In this document: positions 25,916-33,089 of the stretch, one piece after another | How positions within the stretch are numbered: the first letter of the stretch is position 1 | How the letters are laid out: every line of letters begins with the position of its first letter | NCBI GenBank assembly: GCA_031253655.1 | Contig: JAIRVY010000076.1 | Location: 1-33,089, forward strand | Direction: 5' to 3' | From: Bacteroidales bacterium | Lineage (GTDB): Bacteria; Bacteroidota; Bacteroidia; Bacteroidales; WCHB1-69 | Length of the DNA: 33,089 bases | Notes under the pieces: generated by a model | What the model was told of the DNA's origin: nothing | The model's input: only the letters and a program-made list of their open reading frames with translations | Database searches by the model: none | Position numbers and translations under genes: made by a program

Positions 25916-26998
25916 ATGAAAAAAACAATAATAATATTAGGAGTTTTAATTCTAATCTCTTGCAATAGCAAGAAATCGGAAAACGTAGATAAGCAGAATC
26001 TTAACAAAATCTTTCTCGAAAATATTGAAACGACGAAGGTTATTTTAACCAATCAAGTGCAGGAACTCATCTTAACCGGAAAAGTGGAGTGCGACCCCGA
26101 TAAACTGATAAGTTATGTACCGTTGATTAGTGGTGTTGTAAACAAAACTTACTTTTCGTTGGGTGATAAAGTGCAGAAAGATCAACCCTTACTTGATGTA
26201 CGGAGTACAGAATTCAGCGTGCTTCAGACGGAAAAAATATCGCTCGAAGCAGAAGAGAAAATTGCCGAAAGGGAGCTAAAAGCTACACAAGCGATGTTTG
26301 ATGCTAATATGCTCACGGAAAAAGAGTTAATGGAGGTGAGAGGAAAACTGACGCAAATACGTGCTGCCATTTCCAGAATAAAAGCGGATATGAGTGTTTA
26401 CGGGGACGATAAAGGAAATGGAATTTTCACGGTGAATGCCCAGATGAGCGGATTTGTTGTGCATAAAAAAGCATCGCAAGGAACAGCAATTTCAACAGAT
26501 TACGATGCTGTTTTTACTATTGCCGACTTAAGTACCGTTTGGATTACTGTAAATGTGTATGCCGGCAATCTGCTTTTTGTGCGAGAAGGGATGGAAGTGG
26601 AAATGACCACCCTTTCGTATCCCGATGAGATTTTTTACGGCAAAATTAACGTCTTGTCACAGGTTTTCGACCCCGAGGAAAAAGTGTTAAAAGCCAGAAT
26701 TATAATGAAAAACAACGAATTAAAGTTAAAACCCGAAATGTCTATGTTAATCAAACTGAAACGTGTAGAGACGGAGCATGCCATGCCTTTACCGGCAATC
26801 CCATCCGATGCGCTTATCTTTGATGCAAATCAATATTTTGTGGTGGTAGAAGAAACACCACAAAAGTTCTTAATTCGGAAAGTTATACTTGCAGGGCAGC
26901 ATAATAAAGTTTCTTACATATCATCGGGATTATGTGATGGGGAAACCATTGTAGTAAAAAATCAGCTATTAATTTACTCAGGATTAAAGGAGGAATAG
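25916..26998 (+). CDS. RND efflux periplasmic adaptor lipoprotein (CusB/CzcB type)
   Basis: This 360-residue membrane-fusion protein has an N-terminal lipoprotein signal with lipobox LISC and acylated C16. It follows the usual order: a first barrel/lipoyl half (ISYVPLISGVVNKTYFSLGDKVQKDQPLLDV-type text about residues 60-93), an alpha-helical hairpin (about 100-150, with REL, KEL and heptad-like spacing), the second lipoyl half (MSGFVVHKKASQG), and beta-barrel segments such as FTIADLSTVWITVNVY. It links the outer channel to the inner pump. A palindrome-like segment at 26765-26792 is read as VETEHAMPLP. The pump gene starts three bases after its stop. Confidence 0.9.
   Translation: MKKTIIILGVLILISCNSKKSENVDKQNLNKIFLENIETTKVILTNQVQELILTGKVECDPDKLISYVPLISGVVNKTYFSLGDKVQKDQPLLDVRSTEFSVLQTEKISLEAEEKIAERELKATQAMFDANMLTEKELMEVRGKLTQIRAAISRIKADMSVYGDDKGNGIFTVNAQMSGFVVHKKASQGTAISTDYDAVFTIADLSTVWITVNVYAGNLLFVREGMEVEMTTLSYPDEIFYGKINVLSQVFDPEEKVLKARIIMKNNELKLKPEMSMLIKLKRVETEHAMPLPAIPSDALIFDANQYFVVVEETPQKFLIRKVILAGQHNKVSYISSGLCDGETIVVKNQLLIYSGLKEE
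26765..26792. repeat. Degenerate palindrome inside the adaptor gene
   Basis: The segment starts GTAGAGACGG, has GCATGCCATGC in its centre (a perfect 5-base-arm palindrome around one C) and ends TTTAC. It resembles a GTAGAGAC...GTCTCTAC palindrome class I recall from Bacteroidota genomes, with about five mismatches. It is read in frame as part of the adaptor, with no obvious extra residues. Confidence 0.3.
26988..26993 (+). promoter_or_regulatory. Shine-Dalgarno site of the pump gene
   Basis: AGGAGG lies eight bases before the pump ATG at 27002, inside the last codons of the adaptor gene. Such a strong site is unusual in this window and fixes the pump start, pointing to efficient coupled translation. 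Confidence 0.55.
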
Positions 26999-27001
26999 GC
27001 T

Positions 27002-30000
27002 ATGTATAAGTTTGTTGAAAACATTATTGGTTTTTCGTTAAAAAACCACGTATTAATCCTTTTTTTTACAGGAATTTTGATTGTGGTGGGGGTCGTTAGT
27101 TACATTCACACGCCAATTGAAGCGTATCCCGATGTTACCAACACAAGAGTGCGTATCATCACACAGTGGCACGGACGCAGTGCCGAAGAAGTGGAAAAGT
27201 TTGTTACACTGCCCATTATGCGAGTAATGAATACCATCCCCAGAAAATCGGATGTGCGTTCTACGTCGCTGTTTGGACTGTCAGTGGTAACAGTGATTTT
27301 TGAAGATGACGTGGACGATTTCTTTGCACAGCAATACGCTTCCAACCGTATGCAGGATTTAGATTTGCCCGAAGGAGCCGATGCTTCCATTGAGCCGCCA
27401 TCGGGGGCTACCGGCGAAATTTATCGTTACGTGTTGCAAAGCGATTTGCCCATCAGAGAACAAGCCGCCATTAACGAATGGGTGGTGGAACGGGAGTTGC
27501 TCTCTGTTCCCGGAGTAGCCAGCATAGCCTCCTTCGGCGGTGAGGAAAAGATTTACGAAATAAAAGTAAATCCAATTGAATTGTATAATTATAATTTGTC
27601 GCCGTTGGAAGTGTTTGAAGCTGTATCGAAAAGCAATATAAATGTGGGAGGTGATATTATTCAGGAAGGAACCCAGGCGTTTGTAGTTCGCGGGCTCGGG
27701 TTGCTGGAAAGTATCTTCGACATAGAAAATATCCTCATTGAAGTGAAGGGCGGTACCCCCATCCGCGTAAAACAAGTGGCGGAAGTGAGCGTTTGTTCAC
27801 GACCCAGATTAGGGCAAGTGGGGCTTGACGACCGAGATGATGTGGTGCAAGGGATTGTGATCATGTTAAGAGGACAGAACCCTGGAGAGGTAATTAAGAA
27901 TATAAAATTAAAAATTGAAGAATTAAATGCACGGATTTTACCCGAAGATGTTAAAATTGAGTCTTTTTTAGATAGAACAACGTTGGTAAACACAACCGTA
28001 AAAACTGTTACAAAAAACTTGTTGGAAGGAATTATCTTAGTTTCCATTGTGGTATTTATTTTTCTGTTCAACTGGCGCACTTCACTCATCGTGGCATCGG
28101 TCATCCCTTTATCATTCTTATTCGCAATAATGATGTTGCGCATTCAAGGTTTGCCGGCGAATCTGATTTCGATGGGTGCGTTGGATTTCGGACTTTTGCT
28201 GGAAGGAACTTTAGTCATAGTGGAGATTATTTATGTTGAGATGGAAAAACGCTCGCGAGAGCTAGGGGCACAGTTTAATAAAATGAGCAAGGGCGGGCTG
28301 ATAAAAAAGAGTGCCGGAAGCGTTGCCTCCCAAATCTTTTTCGCACAGATTATCTTGGTGGTGGCGTTATTTCCCATTTTCTCTTTTCAAAAAGTGGAAG
28401 GAAAGATGTTTTCACCCCTGGCTTTCACATTGGGATATGCCTTGTCGGGTTCGTTAATTTTGGCTTTAACTTACGTCCCTGTAATGTGTAAGTTGATGTT
28501 AAAAAAACAGATAAAAGAAAAAACAAACCATATCAGTGATTTTTTTACAACGAGTTTATATAATTTATTCTTGTTTTGCACAAAATATAAAAAACAGACA
28601 CTGATTGGTTTTTGTATTTTACTGACAATTTGCATTGTACGTTTCAGTTTTTGGGGCACGGAGTTTATACCCAGTATGAATGAGGGAGCCATTTATATCC
28701 GCGCTACATTGCCTAACAGTGTGAATTTGGATGAGTCGGTGCGCATTACCAAAGAGATGAAGCAGAAACTTCTCAATTTTGAGGAAGTGAAATTTATACT
28801 TTCCCAAACCGGCCGCCCCAACGACGGAACCGACCCCACCGGTTTTTTTAATATAGAATTTCATGCTGAACTAAAGCCGGAAACGGAATGGAATCGAAAA
28901 ATAAAAAAAAATGATTTATTAAAACAGATGCAGGATACCTTGGATATTTATCCGGGTATTATTTTTGCCTTTAGTCAACCCATCCAGGATAATGTAGAAG
29001 AGTATGTGGCTGGTGTAAAAAGTTCATTGGTGATTAAGATTTTTGGCGATGATCTGCAGGAATTGGAGGATTTAGCCGACCAAACCGCAAGCATTATTAA
29101 AGAGGTTCGTGGCGTGGAAGATGTGAACGTGTTTCGCAGTATCGGGTTGCCGGAACTGCAAATTCAGTTGGAAGAATCGCGGATGGCACGTTATGCCGTA
29201 TCTATGGCTGATGCACAGACGGTTATTGAAATGGCAATCGGTGGAAAATCTGCCACCAAATTCTATGAAGGGGAGCGCACTTTCGACGTACAAATTCGTT
29301 TTCAAAAAGAGTTTCGCGATACCCCTGACAAAATTGGCAATATCCTGATTCCAACTATGGATGGCAAACAGGTTCCCTTAAAGGAAATTGCTGATATCAA
29401 ACGCATTACCGGTCCAACATTTATTTATCGGGATGGTAGTAGCCGTTATGTAGGAATCGGGTTCAGTATTCGGGGCAGAGATTTGGGTTCCACCATAGCC
29501 GAAGCGCAGGCATTGGTAGAGAGACGTGCCACGTCTCAACAAGAATGCGCCACGGCTCCGCAATCCGCAATAAAAATGGTTTGGGCGGGCGAATTTGAGA
29601 GCCAGCAGCGGGCGACGGCGCGGTTAAAAGTGATTGTTCCGGCGGCACTTTTGCTCATTCTGTTTTTGTTGTATATGAATTTCGGCACGGTAAAAGACAC
29701 ACTCATAGCGGCGAGCGCCATGCCTTACGCCATTATCGGTGGATTTTTATCGCTTTGGATAACAGGTACTTCCTTTGGAATCTCCGCCGGAATTGGGTTT
29801 ATTATTCTGTTTGGAATAGTGTCTATCAATAGCATTCTGTTGGTTACAAAGATGAAAAATGCTTGGCGAAAAACAAAAGAGGTAAAATCCGCAATTAATG
29901 ACTCTGTAAGGCAACTAATCAGGCCTATTTTAATGCTTGCTCTTATGGGTTCTGTGGGTTTATTGCCTGCGGCACTCTCTACCGGTATGGGCTCTGAGAT

Positions 30001-30109
30001 ACAGAAACCGTTAGCCATCATGATTGTGGGAGGAATTATTATTTGTATGTTGTTGTCGTTTATGGTGTTGCCGCAAGTGTTTTTTTGGGTGTACCGGAAA
30101 AAAGCGTAA
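27002..30109 (+). CDS. CusA/CzcA-family heavy-metal efflux RND transporter
   Basis: The 1035-residue proton-driven inner-membrane pump exports metal cations through the tripartite complex. The first helix (about 17-33) is followed by TPIEAYPDVTNTRVRI, and LPEGADASIEPPSGATGEIYRYVL is a family signature. Transmembrane helix 4 reads ALDFGLLLEGTLVIVE, where D395, E401 and E408 align with D402, D408 and E415 of CzcA, so the central Asp is Glu here. The second periplasmic half starts with FIPSMNEGAIYIRA (about 557-570). The TDPTGFFN loop lacks the methionines that bind copper in CusA, which favours divalent cations, though this is inference. Residues 840-856 contain an extra repeat-derived stretch, RRATSQQECATAPQ. 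It converges tightly on the downstream PLP-enzyme gene. Confidence 0.92.
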   Translation: MYKFVENIIGFSLKNHVLILFFTGILIVVGVVSYIHTPIEAYPDVTNTRVRIITQWHGRSAEEVEKFVTLPIMRVMNTIPRKSDVRSTSLFGLSVVTVIFEDDVDDFFAQQYASNRMQDLDLPEGADASIEPPSGATGEIYRYVLQSDLPIREQAAINEWVVERELLSVPGVASIASFGGEEKIYEIKVNPIELYNYNLSPLEVFEAVSKSNINVGGDIIQEGTQAFVVRGLGLLESIFDIENILIEVKGGTPIRVKQVAEVSVCSRPRLGQVGLDDRDDVVQGIVIMLRGQNPGEVIKNIKLKIEELNARILPEDVKIESFLDRTTLVNTTVKTVTKNLLEGIILVSIVVFIFLFNWRTSLIVASVIPLSFLFAIMMLRIQGLPANLISMGALDFGLLLEGTLVIVEIIYVEMEKRSRELGAQFNKMSKGGLIKKSAGSVASQIFFAQIILVVALFPIFSFQKVEGKMFSPLAFTLGYALSGSLILALTYVPVMCKLMLKKQIKEKTNHISDFFTTSLYNLFLFCTKYKKQTLIGFCILLTICIVRFSFWGTEFIPSMNEGAIYIRATLPNSVNLDESVRITKEMKQKLLNFEEVKFILSQTGRPNDGTDPTGFFNIEFHAELKPETEWNRKIKKNDLLKQMQDTLDIYPGIIFAFSQPIQDNVEEYVAGVKSSLVIKIFGDDLQELEDLADQTASIIKEVRGVEDVNVFRSIGLPELQIQLEESRMARYAVSMADAQTVIEMAIGGKSATKFYEGERTFDVQIRFQKEFRDTPDKIGNILIPTMDGKQVPLKEIADIKRITGPTFIYRDGSSRYVGIGFSIRGRDLGSTIAEAQALVERRATSQQECATAPQSAIKMVWAGEFESQQRATARLKVIVPAALLLILFLLYMNFGTVKDTLIAASAMPYAIIGGFLSLWITGTSFGISAGIGFIILFGIVSINSILLVTKMKNAWRKTKEVKSAINDSVRQLIRPILMLALMGSVGLLPAALSTGMGSEIQKPLAIMIVGGIIICMLLSFMVLPQVFFWVYRKKA
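29521..29537. repeat. Perfect 17-base palindrome inside the RND pump gene
   Basis: GAGACGTGCCACGTCTC has 8-base arms around a single C. It is read in frame (E-R-R-A-T-S) at the point where the pump has about eight residues more than I expect for CzcA-type proteins. It could form a strong hairpin in the mRNA. Confidence 0.7.
29558..29571. repeat. 7-base tandem duplication CCGCAAT x2 in the RND pump gene
   Basis: CCGCAAT is repeated head to tail immediately downstream of the palindrome. Together they look like a small inserted repeat unit tolerated in the reading frame. Confidence 0.5.
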
Positions 30110-30122
30110 AAAAATATTTTAC
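30106..30122. terminator. Weak AT-rich hairpin between convergent genes
   Basis: GTAAAA (30106-30111) pairs with TTTTAC (30117-30122) around a five-base loop, exactly where the pump gene and the threonine-synthase-like gene converge. With only one G-C pair at the base, it would be a weak bidirectional terminator at best. Confidence 0.25.
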
Positions 30123-31339
30123 CCCATTACTTCACCTTCAAACTCCTTCGCCCTTGCCACGCCTTCGCCGGTGTTAATGAGCACGGTGTCGCCGTTATTA
30201 ATCTGTTTTTCCTGCAAGGCTTTGTAAAATCCTGATAAACAAACAATAGACGCGGGTCCTAAAACCAGGTTTTTTTCTTTGTAAACCTTCGCTGCTAGGT
30301 CAGTTAAGTTTTCTTCTTTTACTCTTACAAAACTGCCTCCACTTTTTTTAACAATGGGTGCAACAACAGGATACATCGCAGGATTTCCGGTGGACAAAAT
30401 AGATACGGAAGTCTGCGGATTATTAATAATAGGATACCGAGTTTCCCAACCATCAGGGAAATTATCTTCCACTGCTTCTTCCCAACCCTGAACCATCGGG
30501 TCGCAAGTGTCTTGCTGTACCAAAACCATCCGCGGCAGATTAATATATGGGTAAAGAGGTTCAAGTTCACGAACCCCTTTGTCGATGGCAATCGGTCCTG
30601 TTCCACCGCTAACAGCCTGAATATACACATCAGGCATTTCTCCCAACTGACGAAGAAACTCAAATACCATCGTTTTTTTAGCTTCTACACGAATGGGGTC
30701 AATGTTGCCTGAAGAAATCAATATCTTATTTTGTTGGTGAAATTGTGCAGCCATCTTTTTGGCAAAGGCATAATCTCCATCTACAATCCGTACATCTTGA
30801 TGATACGAATGCATCTCATTTACAGAATCTTGCGTGATACAATCGGGAACAAATACCGTGAGTTTTATCCCTGCAAGAGACAAATATTTACTGTACGCCG
30901 TAGCGGTGTTTCCAGTTGAGGCGATGGTATATTGCGTAATGTTATGTTCCTTAAACAGCGAAGCCGCCAAAGAAGCCGCCACATCTTTAAAAGTGTTTGT
31001 TCCACCGTTCAAATCATTTCGATACACATATACATAGCAATTTATTCCAAACTCTTTTCTTGCATAATCACGCAGAAACTCCCATCTTTCCATCGGAGCA
31101 GCTCCCTCTTTGCAGGAAACCACATTTTTTCTGTCGTTAAGTGGAAGATAATCAAAATAGTACCAGAAATCTTCAGGATTACCCCGCAGCAAATCCGGAA
31201 AATTGTTATAATCCGAATGATACCAAACTTCCGAATATTTGGTTTTGCACTTTACACACTCTTGATTTGCCGAAAACCACGCCGGAAAATCAAGTGTCTC
31301 ATACCCGCATTTCACACATTTTAAATAATATTTCATCAT
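30119..31339 (-). CDS. thrC: Threonine-synthase-like PLP-dependent enzyme
   Basis: The 406-residue fold-type II PLP enzyme has an N-terminal zinc-ribbon pair C8xxC11 and C28xxC31, as in many archaeal and bacterial threonine synthases. The Schiff-base lysine is K118 in GGTNTFKDVAAS, the phosphate-binding loop is STGNTATAYS (141-150), and SGGTGP (244-249) is the glycine loop. Threonine synthase makes threonine from O-phosphohomoserine. The lysine motif differs from the usual PTGSFKDRG (DVA instead of DRG), so the true substrate may differ. No thrA or thrB gene is adjacent. A second ATG is three bases downstream of the chosen start. It ends ten bases from the convergent pump gene. Confidence 0.75.
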   Translation of the reverse strand: MMKYYLKCVKCGYETLDFPAWFSANQECVKCKTKYSEVWYHSDYNNFPDLLRGNPEDFWYYFDYLPLNDRKNVVSCKEGAAPMERWEFLRDYARKEFGINCYVYVYRNDLNGGTNTFKDVAASLAASLFKEHNITQYTIASTGNTATAYSKYLSLAGIKLTVFVPDCITQDSVNEMHSYHQDVRIVDGDYAFAKKMAAQFHQQNKILISSGNIDPIRVEAKKTMVFEFLRQLGEMPDVYIQAVSGGTGPIAIDKGVRELEPLYPYINLPRMVLVQQDTCDPMVQGWEEAVEDNFPDGWETRYPIINNPQTSVSILSTGNPAMYPVVAPIVKKSGGSFVRVKEENLTDLAAKVYKEKNLVLGPASIVCLSGFYKALQEKQINNGDTVLINTGEGVARAKEFEGEVMG

Positions 31340-31419
31340 TAATAATCTACTGGGGTTAAGTTTTATTAAAAGAGGTTTTAATGTATTAGATATTAATTCT
31401 TAAATCTTTAAATCTTAAA

Positions 31420-32883
31420 TTATCTGTGGTCAAACCAGTCATCTTTAGCATTTCCGCCGAAGTAATTTTCGGGTTCTGTAATCTCAAAATTAAAGTTGGG
31501 AGTTCTTCGCTGGGTAACTTTAATTTTCCAAAACGGGTCTTGAAATTCGCCGCGTTTGTCCGAATGAAGAAGTTCATAATCATTGGAAACTAAGTCCGTA
31601 TTCCAAAAAATAAATTTAACGCTCGATTGATTTTCTAAATAGTAGTAGTGCCAAATTTCGTAAGGATATGAATGTGAATCGTAGGGAGACTCCCAAATAC
31701 TGTTCGGAGGACCATATTGCAAAAAAACCCTGCCTCTGTCGGTGCGGTAGCCTTGTTTGAGTTTGCAACCAAACTCTCTATTCACGTGTTTTACCTGAGC
31801 CAAATAATCTGCCCAGGCTTTTTCCGGATTATTCGCGTCTCTCTTCAACCAAAAGGCGTAGAAAAACCTTCTCAAACTCTCTTCCGAAACACTACTGAGG
31901 TTTGTCAAGTAGAAGTCCTTTTCTATAGGAGAGGATATGGGGTAAAGAAATCTTACGTATTCGAGAAGTTGTACGGTATCTCTAATATTATCTACAAAGG
32001 TATTCTGAATGTTAATCGCGTTATAATCGCTAATATTGAAGGCAATTTTTGGGTTGCTTCTTTGGAAAAAATATGAATTTGTTGCCAACAAAATAGAATC
32101 TTTACTATACACTTCCAGCACTAAATTGTAATTTCCCGATGGCAGTTTATATATTCCGATTTCACCGAAAGTAACTACAACAGGTTTCGCTTTTAAACGG
32201 GTTGTATAAATCGCTTCGGGATAGGGCATTAACTTATTTTCAAAACCTGTAATATAACTTTTTATGATAATCTGTTCATCTCCCACTAATCCATTCGTGT
32301 TATAAATCTCGCAAGAATAAAGAAGGGAATAAATCTCATCGTGCAGATAACCATAAAACAGTGGTTTTAAAGAAAATCCATATTTATCGAAAATTTCTCC
32401 GGTGAGTTCTCTGCTAATTTCTTTATACAGAGAGATATCAGAAATACAAACTTCGTGTTTTGGAAAATCAATAGTTACCACGTCCACATAACTAACAGGT
32501 TTTGAATCAGAAAACATATCCTGTAAAGAAAACTCCAAGATATATTCTCCGTTAGGTAATTGAAAATTTTTGATTTCACCAAAATTGGGTTTTGTGTCTC
32601 TGTCAGGATCTTCAAAAACTTCACTCATCAATATAAAATCCATTACATTAACCACCGAATCTTCTTGAAATGCTTTTACGGTGATACGCACTTCAGCTTG
32701 GTATTTTCCATCTTCAGTAGGTAAATAGGTAATAGTTTTGCCATTAATAAAGGACGAAATTTCTAAATAAGACTCTCCTGATGGTGAATAATAGGACTTA
32801 TAATCAATCAGTGCACTTAGTTTTTGAGCAAAAGTTGAAGTTGTTAAAACCAAAAACAAGGTAAAAAACAATAATTTTTTCAT
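31420..32883 (-). CDS. Secreted GWxTD-domain protein
   Basis: With the ATG at 32883 the product has 487 residues and starts with a clear signal peptide (KKLLFFTLFLVLTTSTFA, cleaved near residue 20). Several beta-rich domains follow. The C-terminal GWxTD module reads QGYRTDRGRVFLQYGPP, with the motif at residues 378-382, where Tyr replaces the signature Trp. SYPYEIWHYYYLE and a conserved FIFWN strand follow. GWxTD proteins are common, mostly uncharacterised envelope proteins of Bacteroidota. The longer reading frame from 32919 is rejected because it would begin right at the predicted transcription start. It shares its strand with the PLP-enzyme gene but is 80 bases upstream of it, separated by an AT-rich gap. 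Confidence 0.85.
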   Translation of the reverse strand: MKKLLFFTLFLVLTTSTFAQKLSALIDYKSYYSPSGESYLEISSFINGKTITYLPTEDGKYQAEVRITVKAFQEDSVVNVMDFILMSEVFEDPDRDTKPNFGEIKNFQLPNGEYILEFSLQDMFSDSKPVSYVDVVTIDFPKHEVCISDISLYKEISRELTGEIFDKYGFSLKPLFYGYLHDEIYSLLYSCEIYNTNGLVGDEQIIIKSYITGFENKLMPYPEAIYTTRLKAKPVVVTFGEIGIYKLPSGNYNLVLEVYSKDSILLATNSYFFQRSNPKIAFNISDYNAINIQNTFVDNIRDTVQLLEYVRFLYPISSPIEKDFYLTNLSSVSEESLRRFFYAFWLKRDANNPEKAWADYLAQVKHVNREFGCKLKQGYRTDRGRVFLQYGPPNSIWESPYDSHSYPYEIWHYYYLENQSSVKFIFWNTDLVSNDYELLHSDKRGEFQDPFWKIKVTQRRTPNFNFEITEPENYFGGNAKDDWFDHR

Positions 32884-32924
32884 AGTTTCATTATTTGCTG
32901 AGTAAATATTTTTTAACAAGGGGA

Positions 32925-32955
32925 CAAATATAGAAATAAATTTAGATAGGACAAA
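32925..32955 (-). promoter_or_regulatory. Bacteroidota -33/-7 promoter of the GWxTD gene
   Basis: On the minus strand TTTG (32952-32955), 19 bases, then TATATTTG (32925-32932) match the -33 TTTG and -7 TAnnTTTG elements with proper spacing. The -7 box lies 41 bases before the ATG at 32883. The TTTG is itself part of a second TATTTTTG (32952-32959), which might be an alternative, more distal -7 box. Confidence 0.65.
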
Positions 32956-32959
32956 AATA

Positions 32960-33089
32960 GAGGCGTTTATTGGTTAAAAATTAGTTTGAGGCGTTATTTT
33001 TTATTTTGGTGTTTTACAAAAATGTTTATTTGTCGCAAAATTAATTGAAGCTGACTAAAGGAGGTTATGTTTACATTCTCACAAACAAA
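32960..33089. other. Right-edge intergenic region
   Basis: This AT-rich stretch upstream of the GWxTD promoter shows no complete gene. At 33059-33069, AGGAGG is followed after two bases by ATG and seven open codons to the edge (MFTFSQT). It might be the start of a plus-strand gene, but the spacing is too short for a normal ribosome-binding site. Confidence 0.3.

Noticed and set aside
27893-27930. AT-rich repeat-like text inside the pump gene
   Set aside because: It encodes the normal family segment EVIKNIKLKIEELNARILPE, so the resemblance to the intergenic repeats is explained by codon use.
32884-32919. N-terminal extension of the GWxTD protein
   Set aside because: It would start at about the predicted transcription start and bury the signal peptide behind a polar segment. 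The ATG at 32883 gives a normal signal peptide.
33067-33089. Possible gene start at the right edge (AGGAGG TT ATG)
   Set aside because: Only seven codons are visible, and a two-base spacer is too short for a functional ribosome-binding site.

Overview
The window looks like a chromosomal segment of a Bacteroidota organism. It carries sprA, which encodes the outer-membrane channel of the type IX secretion system (T9SS), a GWxTD-domain protein, exact TAnnTTTG promoter elements upstream of several genes, few Shine-Dalgarno sequences, and AT-rich intergenic repeats. No rRNA, tRNA, CRISPR array, insertion sequence or intact prophage gene was recognised. No gene-free stretch exceeds 300 bases. The longest gap (1456-1727) holds a decayed tail that resembles the end of a secreted T9SS cargo protein.

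Layout. 1-258: end of an unknown membrane protein and a 38-residue membrane ORF. 355-1455: tRNA thiolase mnmA. 1728-9032: sprA. 9086-11236: a tight pair, an alpha-oxoamine-synthase-type PLP enzyme and a phosphate butyryl/acetyltransferase, with no gap between them. 11348-15707: htpG, behind a sigma-54-like promoter, then a YfhO-type polytopic membrane protein. 15924-19645: a surface-polysaccharide island with three glycosyltransferases and one methyltransferase. Its first three genes are clearly AT-richer than the flanks, and decayed coding traces lie around them. 19731-23990, minus strand: pgk, an HdrA-like flavoprotein, rfbB (dTDP-glucose 4,6-dehydratase) and thyA. 24124-30109, plus strand: a small acidic membrane-anchored protein followed by a complete tripartite heavy-metal RND efflux operon (outer-membrane channel, lipoprotein adaptor, inner-membrane pump). 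30119-32883, minus strand: a threonine-synthase-like PLP enzyme and a secreted GWxTD protein.

Functional links. SprA and the GWxTD protein belong to envelope biology. The glycosyltransferase island, YfhO protein and RfbB could all feed surface glycan synthesis, although rmlA, rmlC and rmlD are absent here. The efflux operon is a self-contained metal-resistance unit.

The most unusual observations are: a perfect 17-base palindrome plus a 7-base tandem duplication read in frame through the RND pump; an Asp-to-Glu change in the pump's proton-relay motif; a small DxDxDG-containing protein heading the efflux operon; the gapless pairing of an acyl-CoA-consuming PLP enzyme with an orphan Ptb; and a threonine-synthase-like enzyme with an altered lysine motif. 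I did not find a clearly new multi-gene system. The best candidates for something undescribed are the small protein ahead of the efflux operon and the PLP enzyme-Ptb pair.
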